Source of the DNA: JALZUV01 sp963837025
GTDB taxonomy: Bacteria; Pseudomonadota; Alphaproteobacteria; Rickettsiales; JALZUV01
DNA length: 64,000 nucleotides
Direction of reading: 5' to 3'
Assembly (NCBI GenBank): GCA_963837025.1
Contig: CAWILT010000001.1
Location: 124,001-188,000 of the forward strand
Both the position numbers and the translations under genes were made by a program. Of the stretch, positions 34,647 to 40,869 are shown piece after piece (within the stretch, counting starts at the first letter, position 1; each line of letters starts with the position of its first letter). The notes below the pieces were generated by a model. That model had not been told where the DNA came from. It did not search any database and worked only from the letters and a program-made list of their open reading frames with translations.

Positions 34647-34656
34647 TCGGTTTGGC

Positions 34657-34685
34657 TTGTAACCCTCAACTATATGCATTATATT
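34657..34685 (+). promoter_or_regulatory. Sigma70-type promoter before the BI-1 family gene
   Basis: TTGTAA (34657-34662), a 17-bp spacer and TATATT (34680-34685). The start codon is 41 bp downstream, with AAGGGA as ribosome binding site. Confidence 0.55.
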
Positions 34686-34726
34686 AGAGGGGTAACAATT
34701 AACCGTATTTAACAAGGGAATTTAAT

Positions 34727-35491
34727 ATGGATATGTGGAAACACACAAACAACGTTAGCGCACAATCAAGCACGCAAGCAACAAGTGTTGATGCTGGCTT
34801 GCGCAGCTATATGTTGAATGTTTATAATTATATGGCAGCTGGTTTGGCCATTACAGGTGCAGTTGCGCTTATGATGTTTCAATCAGAATCGCTCATGTCG
34901 CTATTTTATAGTCTTCAGCCAGCGGCTGATGGTGGTTTGATGATAACAGGTATGAAGCCTTTAGGTTGGGTAATTGCCTTAGCGCCACTCGCGATGGTTT
35001 TATTTTTAAGTTTTAAAATCAAATCAATGAGTTTTCAAACAGCGCAATTATCTTTTTGGGGCTTTGCTGCATTGATGGGGCTTTCGCTTTCAAGTATATT
35101 CTTGACATATACAGGTGTATCAATTGCTCGTGTATTTTTCATCACTGCGACTGTATTTGGCGCGATGAGCCTTTATGGCTATACCACAAAGCGTGATTTG
35201 ACAGGTATGGGCAGCTTTTTGATGATGGGCTTATTTGGTGTTATTATTGCATCTGTCGTAAATATCTGGCTGCAAAGCAGCATGATGCATTTTATTACCA
35301 GTATTATTGGTGTGCTAGTTTTTGTTGGGCTGACTGCCTATGATACTCAGCGCATAAAAAATACATATTATGCGATGCAGGGTAATCCTGATTTTATGGG
35401 CAAAGCCGCTATTATGGGTGCACTTAGCTTGTATCTTGATTTCATTAACTTATTCATTATGTTATTGAGCCTAGCGGGTGATCGTCGCTAA
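34727..35491 (+). CDS. Bax inhibitor-1 / YccA-family membrane protein
   Basis: 254 residues with about seven membrane helices. Family features are the N-terminal YMLNVYNYMAAGLAITGAVA, the central MGLSLSSIFLTYTG, and the C-terminal GLTAYDTQRIKN followed by LYLDFINLFIMLLSL. Linked to calcium leak and membrane-stress functions. It has its own promoter and terminator, so it is likely monocistronic. Confidence 0.93.
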   Translation: MDMWKHTNNVSAQSSTQATSVDAGLRSYMLNVYNYMAAGLAITGAVALMMFQSESLMSLFYSLQPAADGGLMITGMKPLGWVIALAPLAMVLFLSFKIKSMSFQTAQLSFWGFAALMGLSLSSIFLTYTGVSIARVFFITATVFGAMSLYGYTTKRDLTGMGSFLMMGLFGVIIASVVNIWLQSSMMHFITSIIGVLVFVGLTAYDTQRIKNTYYAMQGNPDFMGKAAIMGALSLYLDFINLFIMLLSLAGDRR

Positions 35492-35510
35492 TTTCATAAA
35501 ATGACTGCGA

Positions 35511-35539
35511 AAAGGGAGGCTTTTAGCCTCCCTTTTTTT
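35511..35539 (+). terminator. Intrinsic terminator after the BI-1 family gene
   Basis: Perfect hairpin GGGAGGCT / AGCCTCCC with a short T loop, followed by seven Ts. Confidence 0.92.
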
Positions 35540-35547
35540 GTGAGTGA

Positions 35548-35576
35548 TTGTTTAAAAAAGAAAAGCAGTTTAGATT
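35548..35576 (+). promoter_or_regulatory. Promoter of gpsA ending 7 bp before its ATG
   Basis: TTGTTT (35548-35553), a 17-bp spacer and TAGATT (35571-35576). The expected transcription start is at or next to the ATG (35583), and no Shine-Dalgarno is present in between, pointing to a leaderless transcript. Confidence 0.5.
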
Positions 35577-35582
35577 AGTAAA

Positions 35583-36620
35583 ATGAACTCTATTACAAAA
35601 ATTTCAGTAGTGGGCACTGGCGGCTGGGGAACAGCTTTAGCCATTGCTGCAAACCGCGCAGGCAGTAATGCTACCCTTTGGACTCGTAATGAAGGGTTAG
35701 TTGAAACTATCAGTAAAACCCGCATTAACACCAGCTATTTACCTGATATTTTTATTGATCCTGACATAGCGATAACAAGCGATCTATCCATTATTCGTAA
35801 GTCTGATTTCGTTATAATGGCCGTCCCAGCTCAAAATTTACGTGCAGTTGCCATTGCGATGGCTGACGTACTGCCAGCTGAAACACCCATAGCCGTGGCA
35901 TGTAAAGGCATAGAACGTGGCAGCCTATCGCTCATGCACGAAGTATTGCGTGACACTTTGCCACAAAATCCTGTTCTTATCATATCAGGTCCTAATTTTG
36001 CAGGTGAAGTGGGTAGGGGGCTGCCAACAGCAACAACGGTAGCATGCAAAAATGATGCAATCGCAAATCAGTTTATTTATGCAATTGGTGGCAAATTTTT
36101 TCGCCCTTATTACACCGATGATATTATTTCTACACAAATAGGCGGTGCCGTTAAAAATGTAATTGCCATTGCGTGTGGTCTTGCCATAGGTAAGGGATAT
36201 GGCGAAAATGCCAGAGCCGCACTTATGACCCGAGGCTTAGCAGAAATGATGCGCTTATCTGAATCGATGGGTGGCCGCCGCGAAAATTTAATGGGATTAT
36301 CGGGAATGGGTGATTTGGTACTAAGCTGCTCAAGCTCACAATCACGCAATTTTTCATATGGCTATCGCTTAGGGCGCGGTGAGGAGCCCGTAAAAGACGC
36401 GCAGCCCAAATTGCAGTCAAAAGATACGTTAGCAGAAGGTGTGGTAACAGCTGAATCAGTAGCATTACTATCAGAACAATTAAGTGCTCCAATGCCCCTG
36501 TGCCGTGCGGTATCACGCATTATACATCATAACGCAGATATTGATAAAACCATAGAAGGATTGCTAGCGCGGCCATTTGTAATGGATGTTGAGCGCAGCT
36601 TTATTAATAAAACGACATAA
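35583..36620 (+). CDS. gpsA: Glycerol-3-phosphate dehydrogenase [NAD(P)+]
   Basis: Makes sn-glycerol-3-phosphate for phospholipids. 345 residues. NAD(P) motif GTGGWG at residues 11-16; substrate motif ACKGIERGSLSLM, then SGPNFAGEV and the catalytic-lysine region GGAVKNVIAIACG; C-terminal GLSGMGDLVLSC. Flanked by a terminator upstream and the Pho-box promoter of the next gene downstream. Confidence 0.97.
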   Translation: MNSITKISVVGTGGWGTALAIAANRAGSNATLWTRNEGLVETISKTRINTSYLPDIFIDPDIAITSDLSIIRKSDFVIMAVPAQNLRAVAIAMADVLPAETPIAVACKGIERGSLSLMHEVLRDTLPQNPVLIISGPNFAGEVGRGLPTATTVACKNDAIANQFIYAIGGKFFRPYYTDDIISTQIGGAVKNVIAIACGLAIGKGYGENARAALMTRGLAEMMRLSESMGGRRENLMGLSGMGDLVLSCSSSQSRNFSYGYRLGRGEEPVKDAQPKLQSKDTLAEGVVTAESVALLSEQLSAPMPLCRAVSRIIHHNADIDKTIEGLLARPFVMDVERSFINKTT

Positions 36621-36634
36621 TAAAAATATAATCG

Positions 36635-36690
36635 CTGTCATCTAAATGTCATCATCCTGTCATTAGTGCGTCACACGTTCACGATAATGT
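36635..36690 (+). promoter_or_regulatory. PhoB box (four near-consensus 7-mers, 11-bp period) with -10
   Basis: CTGTCAT (36635), ATGTCAT (36646), CTGTCAT (36657) and GCGTCAC (36668) at exact 11-bp steps, then TAATGT (36685-36690) with 10 bp between. Two of the four are perfect CTGTCAT. This is the strongest regulatory signature in the window. The layout equals that at 25747. Confidence 0.82.
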
Positions 36691-36710
36691 TAGGGTAAGA
36701 AAAAATGAAT

Positions 36711-36726
36711 TTGTCAGTTAAGACAA
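36711..36726 (+). other. Leader hairpin abutting the ribosome binding site of the 36737 gene
   Basis: TTGTC, AGTTAA loop, GACAA; the last two bases are part of the Shine-Dalgarno AAGGAG (36725-36730). Five base pairs, weak, but placed where folding could limit ribosome access. Confidence 0.4.
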
Positions 36727-36736
36727 GGAGAGCAAT

Positions 36737-37243
36737 ATGAGCGAAACAAACGTAGACAATCAAAAGCAACAATATGATGCTATCATGCAGTTATATGGTT
36801 ATGCTGATGAGTTAATTGAAACCGCCGGCAGTGATTTTGTAGATTCTGCAAGTGCGCAGTTAGCTTTGGTTGAACCGCTCGTCGTGCAAATTGAAGAATC
36901 TGCTGATATTCTAACCGATGAATATATTAGTCTGGCAGAAGGAAAATCAAAAAGAAGCTCTCGTGGTAAGATAGAAAAAGCGTTGCGCAAAGTCTACACT
37001 GCAATGGATGATTACACGCTTAAATTGCACGGAACTTTAAAGACAAAAACAAATAGTTTTGTGAATATAGCTGATGCTATCATTTTGAAAGTTAAGGAAA
37101 AACTTGAAAATATCATCGTTGTATTTTTAAGCTTTGTTTCGCTTTCTTTAGATAGGGTTATGCATAAAAACGAATTAGACGAAATCAAAAGAAACCAAGA
37201 ACATGTCTTTTTTCAGTTGCATAATTTGTCCCAGCAGCATTAA
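36737..37243 (+). CDS. Helical protein of unknown function under a candidate Pho box
   Basis: 168 residues, almost entirely helical by composition, no signal peptide. Residues 1-60 are acidic. A basic stretch KSKRSSRGKIEKALRK (about 70-86) follows, then an amphipathic or hydrophobic segment (IIVVFLSFVSLSL, about 124-136) and a polar C-terminal helix. Phasin-like proteins have similar size and composition, but I see no phasin signature, so that is only one option. Strong AAGGAG six bp before the ATG. Monocistronic: own promoter and a strong terminator. Confidence 0.8.
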   Translation: MSETNVDNQKQQYDAIMQLYGYADELIETAGSDFVDSASAQLALVEPLVVQIEESADILTDEYISLAEGKSKRSSRGKIEKALRKVYTAMDDYTLKLHGTLKTKTNSFVNIADAIILKVKEKLENIIVVFLSFVSLSLDRVMHKNELDEIKRNQEHVFFQLHNLSQQH

Positions 37244-37269
37244 ATAGCCATACAGTTTCCCCACCTTGT

Positions 37270-37300
37270 GCCGACATGTTTACCATGTCGGCTTTTTTTT
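37270..37300 (+). terminator. Intrinsic terminator after the 36737 gene
   Basis: Nine-bp perfect stem GCCGACATG / CATGTCGGC, 5-nt loop, then eight Ts. Confidence 0.95.
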
Positions 37301-37316
37301 ACCCAAAAAACAAATA

Positions 37317-37345
37317 AAAAAACCAGCGCCGAAGCACTGGTTTTT
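37317..37345 (-). terminator. Intrinsic terminator of the 37368 gene (minus strand)
   Basis: On the minus strand: AAAACCAGTGC, TTCG tetraloop, GCGCTGGTTTT with one mismatch, and a T run. Back to back with the plus-strand terminator at 37270. Confidence 0.88.
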
Positions 37346-37367
37346 AATTTTTCATAGAGAAGTAATA

Positions 37368-37985
37368 CTACTCAGCTGAGATAGTGGTATCAACTTCCGT
37401 AGAAGTTGTGCCAGACTCAGGCGTCATTTTTGTATCCGTTCCCATTGCTTTTACTTTATCTGCTGCTTTCATAGCGGCATCTTCAGCAGCATCAGCAGCA
37501 TTTGCGGCAGCGTCAGCAGCGCCTTCAGCCGCATTAGCAGCCTTATCAGCGGCTACAGCAGCAGCATCAACTGCATCGGTTGTCATTTCATTAGTAGCGG
37601 CAGCAGCATCCGTAGCAGCATCACGTGCTTCGTTAGCAGCGGAAGCAGCATCATCAGCAGCAGAATCCGCAGCATCAACCGCTGAATTCACCGCAGCGTC
37701 AGCTTCTTCAGATGATGCATTCACTACATCATCAAAAGCTTCCGCCGTGTCATCATAAGCTTCAGTGCTTGTTTCTGAGATATCATCGCCTAAATTATCA
37801 GCCGCTTGTGCGGTTGCATTATATTCATCTTCCATTGAATCACCAAGCTCAGTGCCATTTTCATCAATGGTTTCGCTCATATCAGTCATTTCCTGATCTA
37901 AGCTTGTGTCATTGGATAGTGTATTTAAGCCAATAATTACAAAGGCTAAAAGTATTGCTGCAATTACGATTGTGGTAGATTTCAT
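37368..37985 (-). CDS. Membrane-anchored Ala/Asp-rich coiled-coil protein (LEA/apolipoprotein-like)
   Basis: 205 residues. N-terminal anchor TTIVIAAILLAFVIIGL (about 3-20), an acidic region (25-75), then about 100 residues with Ala at every third or fourth place and regularly placed Asp, Glu or Lys (AADDAASAANEARDAATDAA). Such pseudo-11-mer helices resemble late-embryogenesis-abundant or envelope spacer proteins. The tail is Thr/Ser-rich. AGAGGG ribosome binding site before the ATG. No enzymatic role is visible; envelope or stress protection is a guess. Confidence 0.75.
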   Translation of the reverse strand: MKSTTIVIAAILLAFVIIGLNTLSNDTSLDQEMTDMSETIDENGTELGDSMEDEYNATAQAADNLGDDISETSTEAYDDTAEAFDDVVNASSEEADAAVNSAVDAADSAADDAASAANEARDAATDAAAATNEMTTDAVDAAAVAADKAANAAEGAADAAANAADAAEDAAMKAADKVKAMGTDTKMTPESGTTSTEVDTTISAE

Positions 37986-38082
37986 ATCAACCCTCTTTCT
38001 ATTAAAGTTATATGCATTCTCTAAAGGGTTTTACCTTAATGCCAAGTAATTTTTATAAAAAGGTTGCAATTTATTTACTTAG

Positions 38083-38128
38083 AGGCTAATCACAGCCTAT
38101 CAGGTGGGCGAGAGTCCGCCTTTTCTTT
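38083..38128 (+). promoter_or_regulatory. Leader hairpins before rimP, second one terminator-like
   Basis: AGGCT/AGCCT (38083-38098) is followed by GGTGGG-CGAGAG-TCCGCC (38103-38120, two wobble pairs) and TTTTCTTTT. No plus-strand gene upstream needs this terminator: the nearest upstream gene runs the other way. A TTGCAA (38064) and TAATCA (38087) pair with 17-bp spacing is a candidate promoter. Terminator-like stems ahead of rimP-nusA operons are known in proteobacteria, so attenuation is plausible. Confidence 0.55.
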
Positions 38129-38148
38129 TAGTTTAAATTAGGAAAATT

Positions 38149-38670
38149 GTGCAGCATTCATCGATACAATTAACGATTACACCTATGATTGAGCCTACGC
38201 TTAATGATATGGGTTATCGCTTAGTGCGCATAATTTGGCTCGGATCAGAGCGTCGCCGCATCTTACAGATTATGGCCGATAAGCTTGATGGTTCTGAAAT
38301 GATGGTAGATGATTGCTCAGAAATTAGCCATGCCGTTTCCGCGTTGCTTGATGTGCATGACCCGATTGAAAGCGATTATGAGCTAGAAGTGAGCAGCCCA
38401 GGCGTTGACCGCCCTTTAATGAACATGGACGATTTTGCGGCTTACATCGGGCATGAAGTGAAAGTGGAAATGGCGATACCGCAAAATGGTCGCCGTAGAT
38501 ATCGCAGTTTTATTTCGGAAACAAATGCAGAAGAGGGCATCGTCACTCTTAAAAATGGCGGTGAGATTTTCGCATTACCTCTAGCCGATATGGGATCGGC
38601 AAAATTAATATTAACCGATGCACTGATGGAAGAAACCCAAAAGCGCATCGAATTAAAAGCAAACGTATAA
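38149..38670 (+). CDS. rimP: Ribosome maturation factor RimP
   Basis: 30S assembly factor. 173 residues. GTG start behind AGGAAAA. Family motifs: IEPTLNDMGYRLV, the DDCSEISHAVSALLD core, and YELEVSSPGVDRPL; C-terminal SH3-like domain. First gene of the rimP-nusA-ylxR-infB-rbfA-truB-rpsO-pnp set. Confidence 0.95.
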   Translation: MQHSSIQLTITPMIEPTLNDMGYRLVRIIWLGSERRRILQIMADKLDGSEMMVDDCSEISHAVSALLDVHDPIESDYELEVSSPGVDRPLMNMDDFAAYIGHEVKVEMAIPQNGRRRYRSFISETNAEEGIVTLKNGGEIFALPLADMGSAKLILTDALMEETQKRIELKANV

Positions 38671-38692
38671 GATAAAGAGTGGAGTTTAAAAC

Positions 38693-40234
38693 ATGGCTTT
38701 CGGTGGAACAGAATTAATTCAAATCGCAGATGCAGTCGCACGCGAAAAAGGCATTGGCAAAGATACCGTACTTGATGCGATGGAAAATGCTATTCAAGTA
38801 GCTGCTCGCCGCAAATATGGCGCCGAGCATGATGTGCGCGCGGTTATGAACCCCCAAAATGGCCGTATCAATCTATATAAGGTTGTCACTGTAGTGGCAG
38901 ATGACCATGTATTTGAAGAAGATGATGATCAATTTAAGATGATTCGCTTGTCGGATGCACAAAAAGACGATGCTACGCTTGAAATTGGCGCTGAGATTAA
39001 AGACGAACTACCACCGATTGATTTTGGGCGTATTGCCGCACAAAGCGCCAAACAAGTTATTGTGCAAAAAGTGCGTGACGCTGAACGTGATGTGCAGTTT
39101 GAAGAATTTAAAGATAAAATTGGCCAAATCGCGTCTGGCGTGGTCAAGCGCATGGAATATGGCAATGTAATTGTTGATTTTGGCCGTACCGAGTGCATTA
39201 TTCGCCGCGATCAGCTCATCCCGCGTGAAGCGTTTCGCCAAGGCGATCGTATCCGTGCTTATATTGTAGATGTAGATAAAGAGCGCCAAGGCCCGCAAAT
39301 TTTCTTATCGCGCACACACCCTGACTTCATGAAGAAACTCTTCAGCCAAGAAGTGCCTGAGATTTATGATGGTTTAGTTGAAATTCGCGCCGTAGCGCGT
39401 GATCCGGGTAGCCGCGCAAAAATTGCGGTTTATACGCAAGATTCAAGCGTGAACCCAATCCTCGCTTGTGTGGGTGTACGCGGTTCACGTGTGCAAGCCG
39501 TGGTAAGCGAGCTGCAAGGCGAAAAAGTAGATATTGTTGAATGGGCGGCTGATCCTGCAACGTTTGTTGTAAACGCTTTATCATCAGCCGAAGTGGCTAA
39601 AGTAGTAATTGACGAAGATGCAAACCGTATTGAAGTAGTAGTGCCAGATGATCAGTTAAGTCTGGCCATTGGCCGTCGTGGACAAAACGTGCGCTTGGCA
39701 TCACAGCTTTGCGGATGGCGGATCGATATTCTAACTGAAGATGAAGAATCTGAGCGTCGCGCTGGTGAGTTTAACCGCTTATCTGAGATGTTTGTAACCG
39801 CATTGAATGTGGAAGAAGTAATTGCTCATCTTCTTGTTTCAGAAGGTTTCTCAAGCGTGGAAGAAGTAGCATTTGTTCCCGCTGAAGATTTAGGCGGTAT
39901 TGAAGGCTTTGACGATGATATTGCGGTTGAACTACAATCGCGTGCAAAAGACTGGATAGAACAGCAGCGCGGCGAAACGCAAAATAAATTGCGTGAAATG
40001 GGCGTAAAAGAGGATTTAGTTGAGTTTGAAGGCATTTCAAATGACGATCTTTTAAAGCTCGCCGAAAATGGTGTGAAATCGCTTGATGATTTTGCCGATT
40101 TGGCTCGTGATGAATATAAAGATTACCTTCCAAAATCACCACTCAGCAATGATGAGATTGACGATTTAATCATGCGTGCGCGTGCGCATTGGTTCGATGG
40201 TGATAAAGGGGATAGTTCTTCTGAATCAGCTTAA
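38693..40234 (+). CDS. nusA: Transcription termination/antitermination protein NusA
   Basis: Binds RNA polymerase and nascent RNA for pausing, termination and rrn antitermination. 513 residues. N-terminal polymerase-binding domain (1-130), S1 domain (about 135-205, SGVVKRMEYGNVIVDFGRTE), two KH domains (DPGSRAKIAVY; LAIGRRGQNVRLASQLCGW), then two C-terminal acidic helix-hairpin-helix repeats (about 365-500), usual for proteobacteria. May regulate its own operon through the leader hairpin. Confidence 0.97.
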   Translation: MAFGGTELIQIADAVAREKGIGKDTVLDAMENAIQVAARRKYGAEHDVRAVMNPQNGRINLYKVVTVVADDHVFEEDDDQFKMIRLSDAQKDDATLEIGAEIKDELPPIDFGRIAAQSAKQVIVQKVRDAERDVQFEEFKDKIGQIASGVVKRMEYGNVIVDFGRTECIIRRDQLIPREAFRQGDRIRAYIVDVDKERQGPQIFLSRTHPDFMKKLFSQEVPEIYDGLVEIRAVARDPGSRAKIAVYTQDSSVNPILACVGVRGSRVQAVVSELQGEKVDIVEWAADPATFVVNALSSAEVAKVVIDEDANRIEVVVPDDQLSLAIGRRGQNVRLASQLCGWRIDILTEDEESERRAGEFNRLSEMFVTALNVEEVIAHLLVSEGFSSVEEVAFVPAEDLGGIEGFDDDIAVELQSRAKDWIEQQRGETQNKLREMGVKEDLVEFEGISNDDLLKLAENGVKSLDDFADLARDEYKDYLPKSPLSNDEIDDLIMRARAHWFDGDKGDSSSESA

Positions 40235-40241
40235 TTTAGAA

Positions 40242-40844
40242 TTGAGTGAAGATGCGGCGCCGCAAGGGAAATCTCCTATGCGGCGCTGTATCGTTACGGG
40301 TGAAATTAATCCGCGCGAAAATCTGCTGCGTTTCGTAGCTTCTCCCGAAGGCTTGGTGGTTTTTGATATTAAAGCTAACTTACCGGGTCGCGGCATGTGG
40401 ATGGTAGGCACGCAAGAAAATCTTGAGACTGCGATTGCTAAAAACTTATTCATGCGCGCCGCGAAACAAAAAGTGCAATTATCTGATAATTTGGCGCAAC
40501 AGGTGCAACTAAGCTTGTTCACCCGTATGTTAAATCTAATTCAGCGCGCCCATAGCAGCCGCGACATGGTCAATGGGTTTGAAAAATGCACTTCCGCAGT
40601 GCAAGCCGGTGAGGTTAGAATGCTCATTCATGCAAATGATGCGAAAGAAGATGGAATGCGAAAGCTCAATAACATGGCAGAAGAGTCGGTTGTCGTCATT
40701 CAACCTTGTTCGCGTGAGGAACTCTCAAACCTGCTCTCAATACCAAATCCGGTACATTTAGCCGTTAAATCTGCCACATTAGCCAAAGCAATTCGCAACT
40801 CTTATCAGGTCTGGGCTAGATTTCTAAATAAAGATAGGTTATAA
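40242..40844 (+). CDS. ylxR: YlxR-family RNA-binding protein (DUF448) with L7Ae-like domain
   Basis: About 200 residues. The YlxR core starts with MRRCIVTGEINPRENLLRFV and continues to NLPGRGMWM. The C-terminal half (about 95-195) looks like an L7Ae/L30e fold, the fused form typical of alphaproteobacteria. The TTG at 40242, 7 bp after nusA, gives a short leader before RRCIVTG. ATG at 40278 (behind AAGGGA) and a 59-bp overlapping ATG at 40176 are alternatives. Confidence 0.88.
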   Translation: MSEDAAPQGKSPMRRCIVTGEINPRENLLRFVASPEGLVVFDIKANLPGRGMWMVGTQENLETAIAKNLFMRAAKQKVQLSDNLAQQVQLSLFTRMLNLIQRAHSSRDMVNGFEKCTSAVQAGEVRMLIHANDAKEDGMRKLNNMAEESVVVIQPCSREELSNLLSIPNPVHLAVKSATLAKAIRNSYQVWARFLNKDRL

Positions 40845-40869
40845 GCCAATCACAGAAGTAAAGGTAATC

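Noticed and set aside
37440..37700. Short GCAGCATCAGC-type repeats that look like a repeat array
   Set aside because: They follow codon usage of Ala and Asp codons in a low-complexity protein. There are no regular spacers, so it is not CRISPR or a satellite.
37384..37758. Ala/Ser-rich open frame on the plus strand opposite the 37368 gene
   Set aside because: Mirror of GCN/GAY-rich codons of the Ala-rich protein. The minus-strand frame has a membrane anchor, ribosome binding site and terminator.
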